From an uncultured Muribaculum sp. (GTDB lineage: Bacteria > Bacteroidota > Bacteroidia > Bacteroidales > Muribaculaceae), in assembly GCA_910578835.1 (NCBI GenBank), contig CAJTSK010000028.1, positions 1 through 34,861 on the forward strand: a stretch of 34,861 nucleotides of DNA, in the 5' to 3' direction. A program made the translations under genes and the position numbers. Below, one piece after another: positions 26,962-34,717 of this stretch. Below the pieces are notes generated by a model that did not search any database, was not told where the DNA came from, and saw only the letters and a list, made by a program, of their open reading frames with translations. Within the stretch, counting starts at the first letter, position 1. Each line of letters begins with the position of its first letter.

Positions 26962-27738
26962 TTACTTTCCTTTTGCTCTAAAAATCCTTTTAATCTTTTT
27001 TTCAAGCTTTGAGCAGTGTTGTGCAAACGACTTGCCTAAAACGCGTTTAACAAGCAGATATATCTTCTCTCTATTTCCATGCCAACTTGCAGAATAATGG
27101 TGAATAGTTCGCGTATTAAGAGTCATATCTAATATCCCTGTAGCGTACTCCATTGGACAAAAGAAGTCTTTAGGGTATATCTTGATTCCACTTATTGTCT
27201 GCGTCAAGGGGATGTTTTGTAACCCTTTATTACTTAGAAAATTTGATGTATATGTTACAATTGTAGTCGTATCCAAAGATCCATCAGCTTTTCTAAATTG
27301 CAGATTTATATATATGTCAAGCAATTCTTTAAAAATCGGTGTTTTAGGAATGGTAGCCAGTCCTAACCCAGGATTAACATTAAGCTTTTGGGAAGCCTCT
27401 CCTGTCATTGATTGATTTTCGCATCCCATAAACGGACCATCTTCAATTATGTCATCAATAGGCTTAATTACTTCCACATCAGTGTCAAAATAAACGCCAC
27501 CGTAATGATAGAGAATCCAGAAACGGGCATAGTCACTTACAAAAGCATATTTCTTTTCCTCATAAGCCTGGGCGGTATAAGGGATGATGTTGACATCAAA
27601 ATTCGATTCATCCCATCGTTTTATCTCATAATCGGGAAGAAATTTCTTCCATGAAGCAATGCATTTTTCAGCCAGAGGAGGCAATGGATTGCCACCAAAC
27701 CAGCAGTAATGTATCACTTTAGGTATCTTATTTTCCAT
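26962..27738 (-). CDS. GT32-type glycosyltransferase (OCH1/capsular sugar-transferase-like)
   Basis: 258 residues. IPKVIHYCWFGGNPLPP at the N terminus, YAFVSDYARFWILYHYGGVYFDTDVEV (DxD metal site) and MTLNTRTIHHYSASW are the hallmark blocks of the Gly_transf_sug/GT32 family. No signal or membrane segment, so cytoplasmic face. The C terminus is Lys-rich (KLEKKIKRIFRAKGK), perhaps for membrane contact. It starts 8 nt after a decayed acyltransferase gene. Confidence 0.92.
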   Translation of the reverse strand: MENKIPKVIHYCWFGGNPLPPLAEKCIASWKKFLPDYEIKRWDESNFDVNIIPYTAQAYEEKKYAFVSDYARFWILYHYGGVYFDTDVEVIKPIDDIIEDGPFMGCENQSMTGEASQKLNVNPGLGLATIPKTPIFKELLDIYINLQFRKADGSLDTTTIVTYTSNFLSNKGLQNIPLTQTISGIKIYPKDFFCPMEYATGILDMTLNTRTIHHYSASWHGNREKIYLLVKRVLGKSFAQHCSKLEKKIKRIFRAKGK

Positions 27739-27746
27739 ATATTTTC

Positions 27747-28074
27747 TTATTTCAGTATTACTCTATTTGGATTGCCAACCGTCGTGGCATTGTCAGGAAC
27801 ATCATGAACCACCACCGTTCCAATCCGAGTCTCCACAGGAATTTGTATTCCGTATTTGCTCGATATCTTCCGGAACCTGATTTTAGCAACCATCTTCACT
27901 ACTATGTTTGGATTGCTTTAGAGCATGTTGAACCAGAATGACCAGGCAAGCCGATGGCTTTTAATAAACAATGCATTTAGCAACAGCTACTTCCCCCCAC
28001 ATGAATTCTCGATGGTCATAGTACCTCTGGTAATCCTGATAAATTATATCCGGAAAAATTCTTGATTTGTTCAT
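27747..28074 (-). pseudogene. Decayed serine-acetyltransferase-like (hexapeptide) gene
   Basis: This 361-nt gap has no intact gene but carries recognisable pieces. From ATG 28074 one frame gives MNKSRIFPDIIYQDYQRYY..VAVAKCIVY and stops at 27961. A second frame continues with KSHRLAWSFWFNML, a stop (27918-27920), then KISSKYGIQIPVETRIG. That is followed directly by VVVHDVPDNATTVGNPNRVI and the final stop at 27747. KYGIQIP..TRIG is the start of the left-handed beta helix in capsule-locus serine acetyltransferases, and DVPDNATTVGNP its end. The repeats between are missing (junction near 27820). So one frameshift, one nonsense codon and an internal deletion. Confidence 0.75.
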
Positions 28075-28099
28075 ATTCTTTATCATATTTTCCAAATAA

Positions 28100-29005
28100 T
28101 TATAAAGAGTAAATTCCTTCAGACGTTATTTTTACGATTCTGTTATATTTTATATCATTTCTAGTTAGATGATAAAAATTGTCATCCCAATAATGCTTCT
28201 GTTTTTTGAAATAAGGTGTCTTTTTAAAAAATAAGAAATGTAGGTACAATAATTCCTTCTTGTTTGCTTGATATACCTTTTTACCGTCCCAAAAATATTC
28301 CCCCTTTGGAGGTTTGGGAGTTGTCCACATCTCTTTCATATGGATTTTGGGATAACAAGTTGCTATTAAATATTCCAAAATGCGACAAAAATACTTTCCC
28401 CCAAAGCCATAATATCCACCCAGTTTCTGAAATATCCGTCTTGGAATATCCATACGCGGTAAGAAAATATCGGTCAATAATGTCTCATCAATGCCATAAT
28501 GTTTATTATCCGATAGCAATTTGCGCCAATTTGGTATACTCAATACTTTATTTATTAAATCTGGATTATTCTTAAACAAGCAGAAATGACCTGAAAATCT
28601 ATCGCAATGGGTTGATATAATATCATATTTACAAAAATCCTCACTCAACAAAAATGCATTTAAATCTCCATAAACCAAGTCAATATCACCCCAACCCACA
28701 TAATCATAATTTTTCAGTTCTTCTTGGAAAATTATTGGATAAAATGGTTTTAAATCGCATAATTTATATGGTTTTTCAGGAGAAAAGATAATATTTAGTT
28801 TCTTCGAGACTAAGCTACAAAATGAATCAAATGATATATGTTTGAATATGGCGTTAGACGGTTGCTCAATTCCATTATAACTAATTGGGATATCAGTATA
28901 AAATATTACATCAAGTTTTGAATTTTTACTCAACGATACTAAATACAAATCAAACCATTCTGGCCATTTGCCAAAATATGGTATTATGATAGCTGCTTTT
29001 TTCAC
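28100..29005 (-). CDS. DUF6625-like protein, probable polysaccharide transferase
   Basis: 301 residues. The N terminus KKAAIIIPYFGKWPEWFDLYLVSLSKN and the block YDYVGWGDIDLVYGDL (a D-x-D-like site) suggest a GT-A type sugar transferase. The conserved RFSGHFCLFKN and YGIDETLLTDIF follow the pattern I remember for DUF6625 proteins in Bacteroidetes capsule loci. No activity has been established to my knowledge. It sits between the flippase and the acyltransferase remnant and is AT-rich. Confidence 0.8.
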   Translation of the reverse strand: MKKAAIIIPYFGKWPEWFDLYLVSLSKNSKLDVIFYTDIPISYNGIEQPSNAIFKHISFDSFCSLVSKKLNIIFSPEKPYKLCDLKPFYPIIFQEELKNYDYVGWGDIDLVYGDLNAFLLSEDFCKYDIISTHCDRFSGHFCLFKNNPDLINKVLSIPNWRKLLSDNKHYGIDETLLTDIFLPRMDIPRRIFQKLGGYYGFGGKYFCRILEYLIATCYPKIHMKEMWTTPKPPKGEYFWDGKKVYQANKKELLYLHFLFFKKTPYFKKQKHYWDDNFYHLTRNDIKYNRIVKITSEGIYSL

Positions 29006-29054
29006 AATATATTAAACCAAATTGATAAACACTAGCAAATTGAACAACTGAGCA

Positions 29055-30503
29055 TTAAGCACGCTTAATTACAGATGAAAGCAATGCGACAATCTCTGAG
29101 ATATACTCTTTTTTTGATAAATAGATTATAAAATAATATGATATAATTCCAATTGTAATCGCACACAATACTTTTAGTTCTAATGCAAGTGTGACAACAT
29201 TAAGAAATACAACTAGGATGACGCCCATTAAGATAGATTGCCCAAATGGAATAGCAATATCTTTTAATTGCTGAAATAGACTGATGCCAATTAATCGTTT
29301 AGTATAGAATGAGTTTAAATACACCGCAATTATACTATAAATTACTCTTCCCCAACAGACCCCGATTATGCCCCAGTACAGACTTATAAAGAAAATCGTT
29401 AATGCCAAAGCCTTTTTAGCAATTTCAAGTTTAAGAGCTAAATCTGACCTTCCTTTAACATATAAAATATTAAGATTAAGAACGCATAGATGGTCTGTCA
29501 TCCAATCCAAGCACAAAATCTGAAGCATAGGAACCATTGGTAGCCATTGCTCTTTCAGGACAAGAATAGTTAGAGGAGATGCTAAGACAATCAAGCCAAT
29601 CATAATTGGATATATGATGAGAGAGGTAAACACAATATACTTTGAATAGGCACTTCGCAATCTAGAATCATCATCTTGTATCTTGCTAAAAATAGGAAAT
29701 GCAACTCTTGTGACAACCTGTCCGATAGTATATGGCGTATACATTGCAAATGTATCAGCACGATTAAAATAGCCTAAATCAACCGGGGAGAATTTTTTTC
29801 CGATAATAATTGGATACACATTTCTATATAATACATGAATTAGTGAGGCCCCGAGAAGTTTTGAGCTATATGAAAACAGTGTCTTAAAAGCAGCCTTGGA
29901 AAATATTATTGAAGGTCTCCATTTGATAAAGATTGAAATCAATAACATTTGCAATGTTGTATTTATAATAGTCAGCGCCACTAAAGACCACACTCCATAA
30001 CCAAGATAAGCCAAAGTTATTGCCGCCCCGGCAGATATGCTAGAAGATATTAGGGATATAATAGCTTGTATTTTAAACTTTAGTTGTATTGTCAGCCATG
30101 TCTTATGAACAGACATAAGAGCGCCAACAATAAGATTTAGCCCTACAATCCTAGTTAGCACTGTCAACTTATCATTTTCAAAAAATATAGAAATTAATGG
30201 AGAGCAAAAAAATAAGATTATATAAAATCCGATAGAAATTGCCAAATTGAAAAAGAATACCGTGCTGTAATCGATTTGAGTACGACCTTTTTTCTGAATT
30301 AGAGCATTACTAAATCCACTATCAATGAATGTCTGCGATATCTGTATAAATATAGCGATTATAGCCAACAGACCAAAATCTTTAGGTGTCAACAATCTTG
30401 CCAATACAATATTGGCGAAAAATTGGATTCCTCCATTTGCAATTTTATCAATGCCACTCCAAGCGACACCGGCTACTGTTTCCTTTTTTAAATCTTCTGC
30501 CAT
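29055..30503 (-). CDS. Wzx-type lipopolysaccharide/capsule flippase (MOP superfamily)
   Basis: 482 residues from ATG 30503, about 12-14 membrane helices. The start VAGVAWSGIDKIANGGIQFFANIVLARLLTPKDFGLLAII is typical of the Polysacc_synt / MATE-like flippase family, and GYFNRADTFAMYTPYTIGQVVTRVAFPIFSKIQ is its second conserved block. Moves undecaprenyl-linked repeat units to the periplasm for the EpsG polymerase. It starts 3 nt after the upstream stop. Base composition falls sharply at this gene compared with the two genes upstream. Confidence 0.93.
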   Translation of the reverse strand: MAEDLKKETVAGVAWSGIDKIANGGIQFFANIVLARLLTPKDFGLLAIIAIFIQISQTFIDSGFSNALIQKKGRTQIDYSTVFFFNLAISIGFYIILFFCSPLISIFFENDKLTVLTRIVGLNLIVGALMSVHKTWLTIQLKFKIQAIISLISSSISAGAAITLAYLGYGVWSLVALTIINTTLQMLLISIFIKWRPSIIFSKAAFKTLFSYSSKLLGASLIHVLYRNVYPIIIGKKFSPVDLGYFNRADTFAMYTPYTIGQVVTRVAFPIFSKIQDDDSRLRSAYSKYIVFTSLIIYPIMIGLIVLASPLTILVLKEQWLPMVPMLQILCLDWMTDHLCVLNLNILYVKGRSDLALKLEIAKKALALTIFFISLYWGIIGVCWGRVIYSIIAVYLNSFYTKRLIGISLFQQLKDIAIPFGQSILMGVILVVFLNVVTLALELKVLCAITIGIISYYFIIYLSKKEYISEIVALLSSVIKRA

Positions 30504-30506
30504 CAA

Positions 30507-31298
30507 TTATTTGTAATTTGTGAGGGTGAGGGCGGCGCGGGTGTAGGGGTTAAGGTCGGGGCGCGCGAGGAGTGCAGCGTTGATGGTTGCTTCATGGGAG
30601 AGGTAGCTTGATGGCGCAATGTAGGCCGCTGCCGAGGAGAGGAAACTGTGGAGAGCGGAGAGTGTCGCGGTGTCCATCTGCTGCGTGAGATTGAGATAGT
30701 GGCTGTGACGCTCAAAGAGAGTGCGTTTGTAGACATCCTCGTTGCGGGTCTCAAAAGCCCAGAGGTCGGAGGAGAGAAGCAGGCTTACGCGCCGGAGGGT
30801 GTCATAGTCGCCAAGAGGCATTGAGCTGACACCGGTAATGAATTGCTTGTGCCACCTGTCGAGACAAGTGCTTTCCCACTGGAGCGGACCGCCGAAAAAT
30901 GCGCGGTTGCGACGGCGTATCTCCTGAGCCACCGTGTACTGCAGAGTGTAGGCATCGACGGAGGTGTCGCCACGCATATAGGAGTCGAAAGCATAAAGCT
31001 TGCGCCGGTCAAGAGAGACACTGTCGGCTGGACAGCCATAGGCTATGCGATGGATAAGATCGTAGGGATTGATGGCTGTGAGGCTGTCGCCCGGGGTGAG
31101 GGAGTCGATATGACGGTCGACTTCGCTTACCCATATTTTTGCCTGCCGACGTAGTTGCGACCTCTCATGGTCGCGGGTAGCCGACGGCATAAAGAGCTGA
31201 AGGCTACCGGCAACGGTGAATATCAGCGACGCGCTACCCTCGATGTCGCGGGCATCGGTGAAGTTGACCTGTGATATATCGAAATCTGCGTATTCCAT
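30507..31298 (-). CDS. Unrecognised protein in the UpxZ position
   Basis: 263 residues, soluble, largely helical, with no signal or membrane segment. Distinctive blocks are ERSQLRRQAKIWVSEVDRHIDSL, DLIHRIAYGCPADSV, DAYTLQYTVAQEIRRRNRAFFGGPLQWES and a C-terminal ALLARPDLNPYTRAALTLTNYK. In Bacteroides capsule loci the gene behind the UpxY antiterminator encodes UpxZ, about 160 residues, which blocks other UpxY proteins. This protein is longer and I see no clear UpxZ similarity, so only the position is shared. It starts 4 nt after the recombinase-NusG-like gene and ends 3 nt before wzx. Confidence 0.75.
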   Translation of the reverse strand: MEYADFDISQVNFTDARDIEGSASLIFTVAGSLQLFMPSATRDHERSQLRRQAKIWVSEVDRHIDSLTPGDSLTAINPYDLIHRIAYGCPADSVSLDRRKLYAFDSYMRGDTSVDAYTLQYTVAQEIRRRNRAFFGGPLQWESTCLDRWHKQFITGVSSMPLGDYDTLRRVSLLLSSDLWAFETRNEDVYKRTLFERHSHYLNLTQQMDTATLSALHSFLSSAAAYIAPSSYLSHEATINAALLARPDLNPYTRAALTLTNYK

Positions 31299-31302
31299 TG
31301 CG

Positions 31303-32679
31303 TTACTGTATCGGCTCGATATATATTTCTTCTATGTCTTTTACTGTCCATGTGGCATACTCCCTGTCGGAGAGTGCCAAGGTATATGTGCGGGTGCCAT
31401 TATTGTTTTTGACGCTGCAGATGATGCCTACATGGTTTTCCATCACCCCGCCGCCATTGATTCTGACTGCCGAGTCGACCGGCAGTGCAGTATCCCGCGT
31501 GACAAGCTCCATCTTTATGTCGGGGGTGAAGGACCCTACATGAGCCTGAAACGCTTTCATTTCACTTGACGGAATTGTGCAGTAGGCGCTGTCGGGCGTA
31601 TTGGACCATTTGTAACACCACGCCAAGTCGCCGATGTGGCTGAAGAGCTTCCTGACCTTATCTTGCCGCATGCGGAAAAACAAAATGCCGGGAATATAGG
31701 GCTTTTCCACCCGTCTCCTCCTACCCTCTTTATCCACGCTCACTACCGTATGAGAGGGAGAGTAATATGCAATTCCGCCAAGCTCGGTTTCAAGGGTTGA
31801 GTCGATAGCTGCCTTGATATCATCGGCAGTGTTGCCGAAGCGCATTTTCATGACAAACCACCGGCGTGTGTTGCAGTGAATAGAGTCGGCTACACGCTGC
31901 ATGGTGAGCAGCTGCATGTCGGGCTGTATATCGCTACGGCGTGTCTGCTCCAGAAATGAGTAGCCGCCAGGAAGATTGTTGAGAGTCATGCATATTTCAT
32001 ATGCTGACACTCCGGCATTTAGTGCTGCCGCTATCCAGATGGATGTAATCGAGTCGCGTGAAAATTCGCTTCCGAAATCGAAACCATATGTGGTAAGAGT
32101 GCCTGACAGATGATGGAGTAATTCGCTGATAATCTGCCCTTCCCGCTTTTTCCCCTGTCCTAACCCGAACAGATACTTTTTGCGTGTTGAGAGGCTCATG
32201 GTCTCTACAATGTCAGCGAGCTGCGAGATATCGGGATACGAGTCACCACGCTTAAGATTGATTACATCTTTTAATGACGCATTCACGTCAAACAGCAGGT
32301 AGAGAAATATGTTTATTATCTCAAAATCAACACTCTTGCCATCGACTCTCAGCAGACATTTCACTTGATTCAGATTGGCATTGCCGCGTTTCAGCAGGTC
32401 TTCAACATCAATCGCGGTCAGCTCTTTTACCGAATCAAACAGCTCTGCGTCACAGCGTCCCCCGCCCCACTCTTTATACAAAGTGGCGATGATGCTTACA
32501 TATTTTGTGCGGGTGGCAGGGCGCAGTCCTGCTATTATCATATCGACAATCCAGCCACGTAATGACTCTTCGGCGACCTCTGTGACGGAGGATTTCAGAA
32601 ACGACGCACACGCACTTTTCTGAGTGCGGTCGGATGAGTCGGCGGTTACTTTATTTTCGACAAATTCCGTGAATATCAT
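31303..32679 (-). CDS. Fusion of a degenerate tyrosine-recombinase-like domain with a NusG/UpxY-like antiterminator
   Basis: 458 residues from ATG 32679; the in-frame TTG at 32733 is rejected because it is part of the -7 box. Residues ~37-75 look like an integrase SAM-like domain (EESLRGWIVDMIIAGLRPATRTKYVS). Residues ~122-245 follow the recombinase core order (FLYLLFDVNASLKDVINLKRGD, later WIAAALNAGVSAYEICMTLNN), but the R and HxxR catalytic residues are not visible, so cleavage activity is doubtful. Residues ~271-382 are a NusG N-terminal domain (RRWFVMKMRFGNTADD.., EKPYIPGILFFRM.., TIPSSEMKAFQ) and ~400-455 a KOW domain (AVRINGGGVMENHVGIICSV). It is the first gene of the polysaccharide operon, the place of UpxY, which prevents early termination. 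Confidence 0.82.
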   Translation of the reverse strand: MIFTEFVENKVTADSSDRTQKSACASFLKSSVTEVAEESLRGWIVDMIIAGLRPATRTKYVSIIATLYKEWGGGRCDAELFDSVKELTAIDVEDLLKRGNANLNQVKCLLRVDGKSVDFEIINIFLYLLFDVNASLKDVINLKRGDSYPDISQLADIVETMSLSTRKKYLFGLGQGKKREGQIISELLHHLSGTLTTYGFDFGSEFSRDSITSIWIAAALNAGVSAYEICMTLNNLPGGYSFLEQTRRSDIQPDMQLLTMQRVADSIHCNTRRWFVMKMRFGNTADDIKAAIDSTLETELGGIAYYSPSHTVVSVDKEGRRRRVEKPYIPGILFFRMRQDKVRKLFSHIGDLAWCYKWSNTPDSAYCTIPSSEMKAFQAHVGSFTPDIKMELVTRDTALPVDSAVRINGGGVMENHVGIICSVKNNNGTRTYTLALSDREYATWTVKDIEEIYIEPIQ

Positions 32680-32730
32680 CGGGTAAGTATCTGCAAGACA
32701 CAGAGTTAAAACTTCACCTGCCGGAAACGG

Positions 32731-32738
32731 CAAAATTA
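32731..32738 (-). promoter_or_regulatory. -7 box TAATTTTG just upstream of the recombinase-NusG fusion gene
   Basis: Exact TAnnTTTG match on the minus strand, about 50 nt before ATG 32679. No TTG lies at the -33 distance. If active it would give the operon a second promoter that is not affected by the upstream repeats. Confidence 0.45.
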
Positions 32739-32840
32739 TCCGGATATGTCTCTTCTTCCCCTAAGCCTGTCTGCCGGGAGAAATGAAGGATTAACATAAA
32801 GGACGCATGTTCGACTCGATTCATATAACCGAATTTCAAA

Positions 32841-32883
32841 ACAAAATCGCAGTAACTCTTGGCAAGAGATACTGCGATTTTGT
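32841..32883. repeat. 43-bp near-perfect hairpin in the operon leader
   Basis: Outer arms ACAAAATCGCAGTA (32841-32854) and TACTGCGATTTTGT (32870-32883); inner arms CTCTTG and CAAGAG (32856-32868) around one G; only one A/A mismatch. Read on the minus strand it is followed by ATTTTGTTTTG, so it would act as an intrinsic terminator or attenuator of leader transcripts entering the operon. Confidence 0.85.
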
Positions 32884-32974
32884 AAATATTTGCAATTCTG
32901 TATGTTATCTTATGCTGAATCGGTCAATAGCTAAACAAGCCACTGCTTCGAGCCATTGCCGCCTGATGATTGTC

Positions 32975-32982
32975 CAAATTTA
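32975..32982 (-). promoter_or_regulatory. -7 box TAAATTTG inside the putative invertible segment, pointing to the operon
   Basis: Exact TAnnTTTG match on the minus strand without a clear -33 element. A transcript from here would pass through the 43-bp hairpin before reaching the first gene. Confidence 0.35.
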
Positions 32983-33017
32983 TAGTTGGTAGACTCTTAT
33001 TATTCAGAAAAATTAAT

Positions 33018-33025
33018 TACCTTTG
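33018..33025 (+). promoter_or_regulatory. -7 box TACCTTTG inside the putative invertible segment, pointing away from the operon
   Basis: Exact TAnnTTTG match 10 nt inside the right repeat. In the present orientation it reads right, toward the 3' end of the antiporter gene. After inversion it would lie at 32884-32891 on the minus strand and read into the polysaccharide operon. No -33 TTG is seen. Confidence 0.5.
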
Positions 33026-33116
33026 TGCCATCTAAAGTATCTCTTGCCAAGAGATTTCCAGCCTATATTTATTACGCATACCGACAACGTAACCATCTGT
33101 AGTAAGCCATTCTACC

Positions 33117-34580
33117 CTATCGGGCAACGGCGGCGGGACGATGTGTCACGGAACGTATACGGAAGCCAATCCAGGCAAATAGCACTGTAAATAGCGGGCT
33201 TGCTATATTGAAGATGCAGTAAGGAAGATAATGCAGTGTGGCGACTCCAAGTACCGCCGATTGGGTGAGTCCGCAAGAGTTCCACGGTATCAGCACCGAG
33301 GTGACTGAAGTCGAATCTTCAATCGAGCGGCTCAGCAACCGCGCTTCAAGCCCGTTGCGGCGGTAAAGGTTACGGTAAAGATTGCCGTTGAGTATTATCG
33401 ACAGATACTGGTCGCCGGTACATGCGTTGAGCATCAACCCAGTCCCTACGGTCGACATCACCGTGCTGCTCGACTTGCGTAGGCGGCGCGTGACCGAGTG
33501 AGTGATAGTCGATAGCATCCCCGACCCCATCAGTGCGCCACCAAATATCATTGCGCTTAATATAAGGTAAATCGTAGGGAGCATGCCTTTCATGCCGCCT
33601 GTCGACACAAGCGAGTCGAGCAATTCATTGCCTGTCGAGAGCGATGTCTCGGTTAAGAGCAACTTCGCGACAGTGGCAATGTGGGTTGGCAACGTGGGAT
33701 TTGCCGTAGCCTCAAGCGAAGCAAGCACCGACGGTTGAAGGATAAAGATGCCGACGATGCCCATCAATGTACTGAGAGCAAGGGTAAGCACGGTGTTGAG
33801 ACGCATGACTATAAGCACCACGGTTGCAGCCGGGATGACAAGACACCAGGGCGTGAGATTAAACACCTGCGAGAGCTGTTGCATCATGGCATTGGACTGT
33901 GCCCCGTTGTTAATGTCGGTGAATAACCCGGCGATGCCAAACACACTGAGCGCCACAAGCATTGCCGGCACTGAAGTCCACATAAGATAGCGTATGTGAG
34001 TGAAGAGATTTACTCCGCACGCCGATGATGCGAGCACCGTGGTATCGGAAAGCGGCGACACCTTGTCACCGAAATATGCACCCGAGATTATGGCTCCGGC
34101 TGTCCACGCCGGGCTGTAGCCCCATACTGTGCCGATGCCCATGAATGCCACGCCGATTGTGGCTATTGTGGTCCATGAGCTACCGCTAAGAACCGAAATG
34201 ACTGCGCAGGTGGCACACGTGGTGATAAGAAATGCCTGTGGCTCAAGAATCTGTAGACCATAGCTGATAAGAGTCGGCACCACCCCCGACAACATCCACG
34301 TAGCCGCCACGGTAGCAATCATGAGCAATATCGGCAACGTCGGAAGTATCTGGGCTGCACTCTTGCGCATTCCGGTCACCATGGCTCTCATCGGACGGCG
34401 ACAATAGAAAAAGGCTATTGCAAAACATACGGCAGAAGCCGCAAGAAGCACACCATGGCTGATGCTCTGCACTGCGTCGGCACCAAGAATCACAACTATC
34501 GAGATAAGCCCGGCGATAAGCACCCCAAGCGGGATAAGCGATATTAAAAGCGACGGCTGTCGGCGAGATGTATTGTTCAT
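33117..34580 (-). CDS. nhaC: NhaC-family Na+/H+ antiporter
   Basis: 487 residues, about 11-12 membrane helices. SGSSWTTIATIGVAFMGIG and AYFGDKVSPLSDTTVLASSACG are the conserved transport-site blocks of NhaC (Asp in GDKVSPLSDTT), and ACTGDQYLSIILNG plus SVTSVLIPWNSCG form the second half of the inverted repeat fold. Exchanges sodium for protons (some relatives exchange malate/lactate) at the inner membrane. Its promoter should be in 34581-34660 but no exact TAnnTTTG box was found there. Base composition is GC-rich like the two genes at the head of the polysaccharide operon. Confidence 0.93.
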   Translation of the reverse strand: MNNTSRRQPSLLISLIPLGVLIAGLISIVVILGADAVQSISHGVLLAASAVCFAIAFFYCRRPMRAMVTGMRKSAAQILPTLPILLMIATVAATWMLSGVVPTLISYGLQILEPQAFLITTCATCAVISVLSGSSWTTIATIGVAFMGIGTVWGYSPAWTAGAIISGAYFGDKVSPLSDTTVLASSACGVNLFTHIRYLMWTSVPAMLVALSVFGIAGLFTDINNGAQSNAMMQQLSQVFNLTPWCLVIPAATVVLIVMRLNTVLTLALSTLMGIVGIFILQPSVLASLEATANPTLPTHIATVAKLLLTETSLSTGNELLDSLVSTGGMKGMLPTIYLILSAMIFGGALMGSGMLSTITHSVTRRLRKSSSTVMSTVGTGLMLNACTGDQYLSIILNGNLYRNLYRRNGLEARLLSRSIEDSTSVTSVLIPWNSCGLTQSAVLGVATLHYLPYCIFNIASPLFTVLFAWIGFRIRSVTHRPAAVAR

Positions 34581-34662
34581 TTATATATCTGATTAGCGAA
34601 TCAAAGGAGTTGGAATTACAAAAATTATTTCATTAATGAATAACTAAATTTCGCGTGAAATA

Positions 34663-34693
34663 TTGTACATGTCAATCCAAATTAGTAAATTTG
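34663..34693 (+). promoter_or_regulatory. Promoter of ssrA
   Basis: -33 TTG at 34663-34665, a 20-nt spacer and an exact -7 box TAAATTTG at 34686-34693. Mature tmRNA begins 24 nt after the box, so a short precursor leader is expected to be removed by RNase P. Confidence 0.8.
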
Positions 34694-34717
34694 CATGTTG
34701 AAAACACACCATAATCC

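Larger units (their letters stand above)
32856..33053. repeat. Putative invertible segment flanked by 18-bp inverted repeats
   Basis: The 18-mer CTCTTGGCAAGAGATACT at 32856-32873 recurs exactly, in opposite orientation, at 33036-33053. The 162 bp between hold no gene. Each repeat contains the 13-bp palindrome CTCTTGGCAAGAG, like the core of a site-specific recombination site. Position and size match the invertible promoters of Bacteroides capsule loci, although the repeat sequence is different from the Mpi-type sites I know. No active invertase gene lies in the window. Confidence 0.7.

Noticed and set aside
31303..32679. Active invertase for the adjacent inverted repeats
   Set aside because: The recombinase-like half lacks recognisable catalytic Arg/His-x-x-Arg positions, so the inverting enzyme is more likely encoded elsewhere; kept only as a possibility.
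32841..32883. Simple terminator for a plus strand gene
   Set aside because: No plus strand gene ends near it; its position in the leader of the minus strand operon and overlap with the inverted repeat point to a regulatory role.
33681..33990. Plus strand frames inside the antiporter gene
   Set aside because: Histidine/lysine-rich shadow frames antisense to conserved NhaC motifs.
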